A stretch of DNA of 64,000 nt from the NCBI GenBank assembly GCA_000434555.1, contig FR880111.1, positions 1-64,000 on the forward strand, written 5' to 3'. The notes under the pieces are model-generated. The model saw only the letters and a list, made by a program, of their open reading frames with translations, had not been told where the DNA came from and searched no databases. Source of the stretch: Clostridium sp. CAG:524. Its GTDB lineage: Bacteria > Bacillota_I > Bacilli_A > RF39 > UBA660. How positions within the stretch are numbered: position 1 is the stretch's first letter; the number at the start of each line of letters is the position of its first letter. The translations under genes and the position numbers were made by a program. Of the stretch, positions 8,344 to 17,400 are shown one piece after another.

Positions 8344-9924
8344 TTGTCAACATATATGAGATTTTTATATGACTTTATGGAACAATTCTTTTCTGGAGTT
8401 ATAAATATTTTTATGGGTGTTGTTAGAGGATTTGGAAAGATGTTTAACTTTAAAGCATACTTATCAATACTTAAAGAATATTCTTCAGAATTTTCAGTTG
8501 GTCAATGGATATTAGTAGGAGTAGCAGTACTTTTAGTATTCGCTTTTTTAGCAGGAATATGTTTCTTAATATATCTACTTATAAGAAAATATTTAAGATT
8601 TAGAAAAACACTTGTTGAACAAGAAAGTTTGCTTGAAGAAGTAGCTAAACTTGATAGAGATGTTATAAGACTTAATCAAGAAAAAGAAGAATTATATGCT
8701 TTAAAAGTTTCTCAAATAGGACTTACTCCACAAGTCAGTGGAAGTAATATAAAAATGGATATGCCAAAAGAAATTAAAGAAGAAAATGGTGAAGAAAGTG
8801 CTGAAGGTGAAAAAGCTGAAGAAGTTCCAACTGAAGCAGCTAATGGAAGCAGATTCTTTAAATTAACTCAAATAGATGAGGAGTATGCTAATAAGACACC
8901 TGAAAACTTTGGCAATACATTTACACTTGAAGAATTATGTGAAACATTTAGAAATTTTGCAGCATCAAGAATGAAACTATATTATAAAATTAAAATTATT
9001 AGATTATTTGTAGCAGCTCTTGGAGCAACAAGACTTGTAATTTTACAAGGTATCTCTGGTACAGGTAAAACATCACTACCATATGCGTGGGGTAAATTCA
9101 TAAGTAGAGATGCAACTATCGCATCAGTACAACCATCATGGAGAGATAGAACTGAACTTTTTGGATACTTCAACGAATTTACTAAGAAGTTTAATGAAAC
9201 AGAAGTTTTAAAAGCAATGTATGAAGCAAGCTATAATGATGAAATGTATTTAACAATACTAGATGAAATGAATATCGCTCGTGTTGAATACTATTTTGCG
9301 GAAATGCTATCAATATTAGAAATGCCTTCTCGTGATGAATGGGTAATTGACTTAGTACCTAATGTATGGCCAAACGATCCAAAACATTTACCTGATGGAA
9401 AACTTAAAATACCAGATAACATGTGGTACATTGGTACAATCAATAACGATGATTCAACATTCATGGTTACTGATAAAGTTTACGACCGTGCTATGCCAAT
9501 AGACATAAATGATAAAGGTCAAGCATTTGATGCTCCTGATACACCTGGTATTAGAATTAACAGTAGTTACTTAGAAAGCTTATTTAATAAAGCAAAAGCA
9601 GAACATCCAGTATCACAAGATACATTAAATAAACTTGAAGACATGGATAATTATGTTATTGAACATTTTAGACTTGCCTTTGGTAATCGTATCGTTAAAC
9701 ATATCAAAGAATTCGTTCCAGTTTATGTAGCGTGCGGTGGTACTGAACTTGATGGATTTGATTATATTCTTTGTAAAAAAGTCTTAAGAAAATTTGAACA
9801 ATTAAACTTATCATTCATTCGTGATGAAATAGATGGATATGTTAAATTTTTAGATAAGACATTTGGCAAAGAAAATATGAGTGAATGTAAAGAATATTTA
9901 GCAAGACTTAAGAAAGCAATGTAA
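8344..9924 (+). CDS. Membrane-anchored McrB-like AAA+ ATPase
   Basis: 526 residues. An amphipathic start (residues 1-45) and one membrane helix at about 54-81 are followed by a coiled-coil (85-125), an acidic linker and a complete AAA+ domain of the McrB/AAA_5 class. Walker A is GISGTGKTS (Lys242). Walker B is ILDEMNIARVEYYFAEML (Asp307, Glu308). Sensor 1 lies in YIGTINNDDSTF, with an arginine-finger candidate in KVYDRAMP. DEMNxARVEYYF is the McrB signature. McrB normally uses GTP with the McrC nuclease in restriction. Here the domain is fixed to the membrane and lies among secretion and fibre genes. The start is TTG, supported by GAGGTGA 6 nt upstream. Gene 2 of the operon (DUF2357) is its natural partner. 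A role as an energising motor or chaperone of fibre export is inference. Confidence 0.85.
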   Translation: MSTYMRFLYDFMEQFFSGVINIFMGVVRGFGKMFNFKAYLSILKEYSSEFSVGQWILVGVAVLLVFAFLAGICFLIYLLIRKYLRFRKTLVEQESLLEEVAKLDRDVIRLNQEKEELYALKVSQIGLTPQVSGSNIKMDMPKEIKEENGEESAEGEKAEEVPTEAANGSRFFKLTQIDEEYANKTPENFGNTFTLEELCETFRNFAASRMKLYYKIKIIRLFVAALGATRLVILQGISGTGKTSLPYAWGKFISRDATIASVQPSWRDRTELFGYFNEFTKKFNETEVLKAMYEASYNDEMYLTILDEMNIARVEYYFAEMLSILEMPSRDEWVIDLVPNVWPNDPKHLPDGKLKIPDNMWYIGTINNDDSTFMVTDKVYDRAMPIDINDKGQAFDAPDTPGIRINSSYLESLFNKAKAEHPVSQDTLNKLEDMDNYVIEHFRLAFGNRIVKHIKEFVPVYVACGGTELDGFDYILCKKVLRKFEQLNLSFIRDEIDGYVKFLDKTFGKENMSECKEYLARLKKAM

Positions 9925-9939
9925 TAAGAAAGGATTTGT

Positions 9940-11052
9940 ATGAATAAGAATGAATTATTAAATTTATTAGATGACACTGATAGTAAAGCTATAGAACAAT
10001 TTTGTGGTTCGAATGATTCACATGTTGTTATTAATTCATCTTTTCAAAGTGTTGAATATGATTATTCATGGATAGATAAGATAGAAGAAACACTTGTATA
10101 TCTAGATAATATCATTAGAAATCCTAAAAGATTTATCATGCAGGAAGAAGAAGTTGTTCCTGTTGAAAAAGCTAAAAAAATAAGTCAAGAAACAATTAAA
10201 CATTTAGCTCAACATACAGATTTAATACAAGATGTAGACGAAGATGGTACTATTACACCAAGTAAAGTACTTAACGTACATAAAGAAGAAAGTTTTGATA
10301 TTTATGAGAATAGATTTATAATTTCACTCTTAAATAATCTAAATTACTTCTTTACTTTAAGAAAACAAGTTACAGCAAGTGGCAGTTATGCTAAAAAGAA
10401 AAAAGTAATGACTTACACAGGTAAAACTAAACTTGGTAATGAAGAAGTAAATATAAGTTTAAATATGCAAACAAACTTCTCTGAAGATTTAGGTGGTGTT
10501 TCAAGCAGTGGTGAATCAATCGAACAAAGAATTGCTAAAATAGAATTAGTAGTAGGAGATTTCTTAAAAACACCATTTGTAAAAGAATTAGCTAACGCAG
10601 CACCTGTTAAATCACCAATAAGAAAAACAAACACTATACTTAAGAATCCTAACTTTCAAAAAGCATTAGAATTATGGGAATTTATTGAACAATATGACGT
10701 TAAAGATAAAAAAGAAACAAATGACTCTAAAGAAAGTGTTGATGAAGAAAAAACTAAAAATAGAATGGATGGAGCATTCTTTTTAGATTATGTTATTCTA
10801 AATGAACTTGATAATAATAAAACATATAAAAAAGATCAAATAAATAGATATGCTCTTAAGAAATTAATGGAAGACTTTATCGCTAATAATAGAAATCATT
10901 CTATGAAAGAATTTAAGAAAATATTACAAGAAGAATTTAAACTCGCATTAGAAAAAGAAGAAAAAACAGATAAAGAAATTATTAAGAGATTTAAAAATTT
11001 ATTAAAACATTATAGAAAAAATAAACAAGATGCATTTGCATATTTGAGGTAA
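9940..11052 (+). CDS. DUF2357 (McrC N-terminal-like) protein lacking a visible nuclease domain
   Basis: 370 residues, soluble. The segments SFDIYENRFIISLLNNL and FLKTPFVKELANA...PIRKTNTILKNPNFQKALELW are characteristic of DUF2357, the domain that in McrC-type proteins joins the McrB-like ring to an effector. The C-terminal 130 residues are lysine/glutamate-rich helices. I cannot find the PD-(D/E)xK pattern (D...ExK) of the McrC nuclease. The protein would therefore bind and perhaps stimulate the ATPase at 8344 without cutting DNA. It starts 15 nt after the ATPase gene and ends 4 nt before the next fibre-subunit gene, firmly inside the operon. Confidence 0.72.
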   Translation: MNKNELLNLLDDTDSKAIEQFCGSNDSHVVINSSFQSVEYDYSWIDKIEETLVYLDNIIRNPKRFIMQEEEVVPVEKAKKISQETIKHLAQHTDLIQDVDEDGTITPSKVLNVHKEESFDIYENRFIISLLNNLNYFFTLRKQVTASGSYAKKKKVMTYTGKTKLGNEEVNISLNMQTNFSEDLGGVSSSGESIEQRIAKIELVVGDFLKTPFVKELANAAPVKSPIRKTNTILKNPNFQKALELWEFIEQYDVKDKKETNDSKESVDEEKTKNRMDGAFFLDYVILNELDNNKTYKKDQINRYALKKLMEDFIANNRNHSMKEFKKILQEEFKLALEKEEKTDKEIIKRFKNLLKHYRKNKQDAFAYLR

Positions 11053-11056
11053 TAAG

Positions 11057-12214
11057 ATGAATAAGGATATGAATAAGAAAATTAGTAGTACAATTATTAA
11101 AATGATAGCTATAATTGTTTCTATCTTTGTTTTTTCTTATGCATGGTTTGTTCATAATGAAAATACTCACATTAATGCAATTGAGATTGGAACTGCTAAA
11201 ACTAACAATATTCAAGTTAGTGAGGATGGTGGTAATAATTGGGGTACTTCTCTTAGTATAGATGTTGGAGAAGGGTTCAGATTTGATAATGAAGTTACAA
11301 GTGATGGTATTAATTTTTATAAAGCTAATCTTAAAAATGATGATGGCTATCCTCTTCATTTTATAAATGCTACTGTTAATAAAGATTATTTAGATTTTGA
11401 TTTATGGTTTAAAAATGATACAAGTGTTAAATTATTTTTAGACGATAATTCAAGAGTTTATCCAGAATGTGGTACTGATGAATCAGATTTGATATGGGAT
11501 GAAGTTACTGGTAGTTTAGATTCTATAACAAGAGTTAGTGCCTATGGTAACTTTAGTAGAGATTTAATCGCAGGAGCAGTTAGAGTTGCATTTATAAAAT
11601 ATAATTATGATGAAGAAAATGATGAATATATTTTAGACAATACACCTAGTCTTGTATGGGCACCTAATCCTAATTATGAAATTATATCAAATGGAGAAGA
11701 TTTACTTACAGCATCAATTACATCAACTAATAAACAAAGTTATAAATATTTAAAAGTAAATAGTGGAAGTAATTTTGTAGAAAGTGATATTCCTAATTTA
11801 ATAGATACTATTCATGCTAAATATAGTAGTAAAATGGCTAATGGAGATACGCCACTTGTTACTATTGAAACTACAGATGGAGTAGAAAAAAAAGCTGGAT
11901 TAAAAATAAGAGTATGGGTAGAAGGAAATGATAGAGATGCTAATAGTGCTTTAAAAGGTGGCATATTTAAATTTGATTTATCATTCATAGGATTACAAAA
12001 GAAAGATAACACTAATATTCCAAATGTAAGTAAAAATGGTAATTCAATAAGTGGTATCAATAATACCATGGAATATTCAATAGATAATGGAAATAAATGG
12101 ATAAGATATAATGGCAGTGATGATTTATCATTTAAAAGTGGTACTCATGTATTAGTTAGATATAGTGAAACTAGTGATTACTTTGTATCTAATTATGTGG
12201 AACTAGATTTTTAA
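11057..12214 (+). CDS. TasA-like secreted fibre subunit with C-terminal MEYS module
   Basis: 385 residues. The N-terminal signal helix (about 10-28) ends in FVFSYAWFVHNEN, the same YAWF processing motif as the 6543 protein. It continues with the shared strand pattern ...TAKTNNIQVSEDGGNNW. The core ends with IRVWVEGNDRDANSALKGG, where the Cys of the family motif is replaced by Ala. An extra module of about 75 residues follows (ISGINNTMEYSIDNGNKW ... HVLVRYSETSDYFVS). It resembles the repeated beta modules of surface proteins (DUF4073-like) and is also found in the next protein. Probably a minor or capping subunit. Confidence 0.7.
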   Translation: MNKDMNKKISSTIIKMIAIIVSIFVFSYAWFVHNENTHINAIEIGTAKTNNIQVSEDGGNNWGTSLSIDVGEGFRFDNEVTSDGINFYKANLKNDDGYPLHFINATVNKDYLDFDLWFKNDTSVKLFLDDNSRVYPECGTDESDLIWDEVTGSLDSITRVSAYGNFSRDLIAGAVRVAFIKYNYDEENDEYILDNTPSLVWAPNPNYEIISNGEDLLTASITSTNKQSYKYLKVNSGSNFVESDIPNLIDTIHAKYSSKMANGDTPLVTIETTDGVEKKAGLKIRVWVEGNDRDANSALKGGIFKFDLSFIGLQKKDNTNIPNVSKNGNSISGINNTMEYSIDNGNKWIRYNGSDDLSFKSGTHVLVRYSETSDYFVSNYVELDF

Positions 12215-12224
12215 GAGGTGTATT

Positions 12225-13274
12225 ATGAGTAATAAGTCATTTTTTAAAATTATATTGTTAATTGGATTTACAGTTATTCTTATAATAAGTTCTTATGCAT
12301 GGTTTCAAGATAGATCTAATCCATCTATAAGCTTATCTAATATTCAAGTTTCAGCAGCAGAAGGTCTTGTTATTAAATTACAACCGGATAGTGCAGCAAG
12401 AAATACTGTTAGTTTAAATAGTGTTCTTGAAAATTTTAATGAATTTGAACTTAAACAAGTGTCAAGTGTTGATGCAGTTAATTTCTATACGATAGACTTT
12501 AACGAAGGTTTAACTTTAACTGACCCAGAATTTATAAAACTTCCTGAAGTAAATGGTAGTGTATCTCAAATGATTGAAAATGGTTATATTGATTTTACTT
12601 TCTATTTACAAACTGAAGATTATCCAAAACATGTATATGTACATAGAGATACATCTGTTACAGGTCCTGCTTATGATGCCCTTAGAATAGCACTTACTTA
12701 TCCAACCACAGATAATACAACATCAACAATTATATTTGGAAAAACACCTGAAAATGGTATTACAGATGAATATACTACAAATGCAATTATAACAGCAGGT
12801 AAGTTTAAATTTGGTAATATACCTAGTAGTTTCTATACAACACAACTTGTTCGTAATTTTAGTTATAAAGATGGTGGAAGAAGTAATAGCGATAGTGATA
12901 CGATTGATACTAATAAAGTATTATTTACAATACCAGCTAATAGTAGAATGGCTATAAATTTGAAAATATGGTTAGAAGGCGGAGATATAGATTGCACCAA
13001 TGCACTTGCATCAACATTTCTAAATGTATTATTTAAATTTGGTAGTGCTAATGAATTACTAGCAGCTCCAACATTAACAGGAAATTCTAACTATACAATA
13101 ACTGGCCTTGATACTACAATGGAATGGGCCACAACAAATACAACAACAACAGTATGGACACCTGTAACAAATAGTAATATGCAATTTACCGGTTATCAAT
13201 CAGTATATGTTAGAATTAAAGAAGTAGTAGGTGTTTCACCAGAAAGTTATGCTACTCTTGTAACATTCCAGTGA
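12225..13274 (+). CDS. TasA-like secreted fibre subunit with C-terminal MEWA module
   Basis: 349 residues. A signal helix (about 6-24) ends in LIISSYAWFQDRSN. Then comes the conserved strand LSNIQVSAAEGLVIKL and a beta-rich core closing with NLKIWLEGGDIDCTNALAS. The last 75 residues repeat the module of the preceding protein (ITGLDTTMEWATTNTT ... YVRIKEVVGVSPESY). The gene is a paralogue of the 11057 gene, 10 nt downstream of it, with RBS AAGAGGTG. Tandem paralogues with the same tail module suggest two subunits that assemble together. Confidence 0.7.
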   Translation: MSNKSFFKIILLIGFTVILIISSYAWFQDRSNPSISLSNIQVSAAEGLVIKLQPDSAARNTVSLNSVLENFNEFELKQVSSVDAVNFYTIDFNEGLTLTDPEFIKLPEVNGSVSQMIENGYIDFTFYLQTEDYPKHVYVHRDTSVTGPAYDALRIALTYPTTDNTTSTIIFGKTPENGITDEYTTNAIITAGKFKFGNIPSSFYTTQLVRNFSYKDGGRSNSDSDTIDTNKVLFTIPANSRMAINLKIWLEGGDIDCTNALASTFLNVLFKFGSANELLAAPTLTGNSNYTITGLDTTMEWATTNTTTTVWTPVTNSNMQFTGYQSVYVRIKEVVGVSPESYATLVTFQ

Positions 13275-13282
13275 GGTAGCAT

Positions 13283-13858
13283 ATGAAAAAGATATCAATA
13301 TTATTAAGTATATTAGTTATAATCTTACTTACAGTAAGCGCATATGCATGGATGCAAACAGAACCATCACTAGGAGAAAATATAGAATATAATAGAGATT
13401 TCTATGTAACTGATAGTGATATACAAGTTAAACTATATGCACTTATTGATAATAAATATGTTTTACAAGGACAATATTCAGACGATGAATTATTAAATTT
13501 AGACTTAATGTATCCAGGTAAAACACAAAGATATAGATTTGAACTTACTAATATTAATCCAACACCAGCAAGAGTAAAGATAGTATTTACAGAAATAACT
13601 GGAAATATAAATTTACTTAAAAATTATTTAAAGATAGGTATTACTAATCCAATAATTGATAACTTTAAATTATCAGACAGATTAGAACATAATGAAGAGG
13701 ATGATAGATACTTCTTTGATTTTGCAAATAGTGTTACTATCCCAGCAGAATCAACACTTAATTATTATTGGAATCTAGAAATAGACATAGATGCTCCAAA
13801 TTCATTACAAAATACAAATTTAAAGATTAACAAAATTATGTTTATAAAACCATCATAA
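13283..13858 (+). CDS. Small secreted TasA/camelysin-like protein
   Basis: 191 residues. The signal helix (about 5-20) ends in LTVSAYAWMQTEPS, a variant of the YAWF motif. The rest is a compact beta domain with DLMYPGKTQRYRFELTNINPTPARVKI, typical of camelysin/TasA-like proteins in which the donor strand contacts a conserved P-G. It lacks the W-x-E-G-x-D block of its larger neighbours (LNYYWNLEIDIDAPNSL lies at the equivalent place). It may be the tip, initiator or accessory subunit. The next gene is the second signal peptidase, 16 nt downstream. Confidence 0.7.
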   Translation: MKKISILLSILVIILLTVSAYAWMQTEPSLGENIEYNRDFYVTDSDIQVKLYALIDNKYVLQGQYSDDELLNLDLMYPGKTQRYRFELTNINPTPARVKIVFTEITGNINLLKNYLKIGITNPIIDNFKLSDRLEHNEEDDRYFFDFANSVTIPAESTLNYYWNLEIDIDAPNSLQNTNLKINKIMFIKPS

Positions 13859-13874
13859 TTTAGAAAGGATTCAT

Positions 13875-14420
13875 ATGAAAAAAGTAATAAAGAAAATATT
13901 AAACATACTCAAAATAATTATATTAATATTACTAATACTATTTGCACTATTCACAGTATATCAAAAAGTATTTCCTAATAATCCTAGTGCTTTTGGATTT
14001 AGAACTTATTCTATTATTACTAAAAGTATGGAACCAGTTCTAAAAAAAGGAGATGTAATACTCGTTCAAGAAAGAAATACAAGTTCATATAAAGTAGGAG
14101 ATATAATTACATTTAAGGGAACGAGCGGAGACTTAAAAGGAAAGATAGTTACACATGAAATAGTTGGAATTAAACTAGAAAATGGAAAAAATATATTCTA
14201 TACTAAAGGTATACAAAATATAAGTGAAGACCCAGCTGTTTATGAAGATGAAATATTAGGAAAATATATATATAAATTTAAATTCTTTAGTTTAATAGAA
14301 AGAATAATGGATACTAAAATAGGATTTATATTAATTATAATAATTCCACTAGGATATATTTATTTTTATGAAATTAGAGATATAATTAAAGATATAAAAA
14401 ATATTAAGAATAAGGAGTAA
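13875..14420 (+). CDS. Second signal peptidase I of the Ser-His (S26B) type
   Basis: 181 residues with N-terminal (about 8-29) and C-terminal (about 148-166) helices. Ser51 lies in ITKSMEPVLKKGDV. His94 in IVTHEIVGI stands in place of the LepB lysine. The late acidic motif is TKGIQNISEDP. It shares the layout of the SipW-like protein at 7659 but differs strongly in sequence, so it was not produced by a recent duplication. It lies between the small subunit and the giant surface protein, which may be its own client. Confidence 0.9.
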   Translation: MKKVIKKILNILKIIILILLILFALFTVYQKVFPNNPSAFGFRTYSIITKSMEPVLKKGDVILVQERNTSSYKVGDIITFKGTSGDLKGKIVTHEIVGIKLENGKNIFYTKGIQNISEDPAVYEDEILGKYIYKFKFFSLIERIMDTKIGFILIIIIPLGYIYFYEIRDIIKDIKNIKNKE

Positions 14421-14427
14421 CATATAC

Positions 14428-17400
14428 ATGAAAGATAGCATTAATAAAATTTATAATGCGATTATCAATTATATAATTGATTTCTTTCATGTGTTTAAAA
14501 AAAGATTTAATAAATTTAAAAGAAAAACTAAACGTAAACTTAGAAAACTATATTATTATGAAATACTTGGTGTTATAGCTGTATCAGTTTACTTCTATAG
14601 ATTCTTATGTAAGATATATAAAAAGCCTATATTTAAAAAGTTTAGAAATAAAAGTAAACTTTTATATAAGAAATCTCTTGTTAAACTTGAAAAAGCTAAA
14701 TATGATTATGAAACATATTTACTTGAGATAAGATATGATACTAAAGATAAAATGGATAATGTAAAGAATAAATATTCTAAATATTGTACTAAAAGAATTC
14801 TTGCGAAAAGTTTTGTATTAATAGCTTTATCTGTATTTTTGATATATGATACATATTCATGGTTCTATAATGAATATGTAAGTAAGGGTACTAAGATTAG
14901 TTTGGGTACAGTAGAACATATAGTTAATCAATATGATAAGAATGGTAATTTAATTGGAATAGAAGGAGATATTGTTACTGTTGTTGAAGAAGATAACTTA
15001 GCAAATACTTTTAAGAATACAAGATATGTTGAAATAAAAAATACTGGTTCTCTTAACTTAGATTATAATTTAACATTTACATTAGATGGTACTATGTCTA
15101 ATGCTGGTGTACTTTATTATAGAGTAATTGATATTACTGAAGATGTAATTAATACTACTATTACAAGTGGTTCTAATACTAAACTTGAAGCTTATGCTAA
15201 AAATAATCCAACACCTAATAATCTTGAAACAGATGCAGTTAATCCAGTTTCAAATATGACAACAATACCACAAGTATTAATAAAAGGTGAAATTGATAAA
15301 GATGAAGATAACCTTGAAAATAATTATAGATATTTTAGAATAGATTATGGTATGTATCAAAGTGTTAATTCTGCACTTTATTCTGGTGCTTCAGTTGCTG
15401 TTCATGCAAAGGTGTATTGTACTCAAAGAGGAATAGACGCAAGCCTTATAAATGAAGGACAAATATGGTTAGTTGAAAATGAAGAACAATTTAGAGATGC
15501 AGTACTTAATGCTTTAAGTGGAGATACAATTAAACTAGCAGATGACATTACTATAAATGGAAGTGTAGATTTACAAAGAAGAGTTGGTATAGATGTAGAT
15601 ACATATAATTTACATGTTACTGGAGATCTTGTTTATGATTTTGTAGAACTTGGTAAACTAAAGATTGATACATCTAAAGGCGGTAAAATAGATGTAGATA
15701 GTAGACTATATGTAAATGCTCCTAAATCACAAATACATTTTACAGGTCTTAATAAAGACTATGATATTTTTGTAGGAGGAGAATTTACTGTAAATGGTAT
15801 ACAAAATGAAGAAGAAGATGGAGTCCTTTTAGAAGCAGTAAGAATTGTTAAAAATAAGATAGGTAATATTCCAGCAGATATAATAGTACTATCAAATACA
15901 AGACTTACTATTGCACCTAATGTAGAACTTAATTATGTAATTGGTGCTCCTGGAAGTACAAACATAGAAATATTAAACAATGGTACAATTACTCAAATAC
16001 AATTACAAGATATGAATCTTATTGATTCATTCTCAAAATATCAAATATATATTTACAACTTAAATACAATACTTGGAGTACTTGGAGGTTCATCAATAAT
16101 CTTACCATCAAACTCAACTCCATATACAGGACCTAATACAGGTAATACATTAATTATAAGAGGAGTTAGTTCAAATGATATAACTGTTTCAGGTAGTGAT
16201 CACTATACTGGAGATGATATCAATCAAGGAGCTCCAGAAGATTCAGTCGTACCAATACAAGGAGAAGTAGATTCATATTATGTTTATATAAGAGATAATA
16301 AAGAAACTTTAGAAGGACTTTTAAAAGCATATTTTGATGAAATAGATGCGGCTACTACAACTGATAAAATAACCGCTATTAAAAAGTTAGTAATTTATAC
16401 ATTAAATCAAGCATATTTTGAAAATGATGACTTCAATTATATAGCAAGTGATGCAATGCCTAATATAGAATATTTAGGACTTCAAAATGCAACAATAAGT
16501 GATAATAAAACAATTAATAAAATAGCTAGTAATACATTAAAAGATAAAACATCAATAAAAACATTAATATTATCAAAAACACTTACTACTATTGGTGATA
16601 ATGCATTTGCAAATGTTAACTTAGGTAGAATAAGTACTAATAGAACATTTAGATTTTTATCAATACCAAGTTCAGTTACAAGTATAGGTTCAGGAGCCTT
16701 CAAAAATGCAAAATATGTTAACTTTGAAGGACAAATACCTCCATCAGTTGCAAGTGGAGCATTTAACAATGTATCTAATGGTACAAAATTCTTTGTTCCA
16801 GAAGGAGCAATAACAGCATATAGAGATGCTAATAACATTAATGAAGCATATATATATTATGCAGCAACACTATCAGACAATAAAAGATATTTCTTATATG
16901 ATTATAAAGATGGATATGGAATATCATACTTTATAAATAGTGTATCTGTTGGATCTAATTTAACAATACCAAATACAATAACTATGAATTCTATTACTAA
17001 AGACATAACCGCTCTTGGATATAATTCATATAGAAATTTAATTACACCAGCAACAGGTACTAGTGTAGTTATTCCAAATACAGTTAAATTAATAGATAGT
17101 TATGCATTCTATGAAGATAATATAATAGATATAAATTTATCTAATGTTGAAATAATTAATTCCTATGCATTCTACAAAACAAAACTTACTAAACTAGAAT
17201 CTAATACAATAACTACTATTGGAGACTATACTTTCTATGAAAATCCTATTACATATATATCACTTGGTAAAATAGAAAAAATAGGTAAATATGCATTTAC
17301 TAATAATACAACATTATATGAAATGGATTTAGGTCCAGTTAAGAGTATAGGTGATTATGCATTTTATAATTGTCCTCAACTCGGTAGAGTATGGTTTAGA

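Noticed and set aside
8344..11052. A classical McrBC restriction system
   Set aside because: The ATPase has a membrane helix, the partner lacks a visible PD-(D/E)xK motif, there is no methyltransferase or other defence gene nearby, and the operon continues with secreted fibre proteins.
13875..14420. Ordinary LepB signal peptidase
   Set aside because: The catalytic Lys is replaced by His94 in IVTHEIV, placing it in the SipW/ER-type subfamily.
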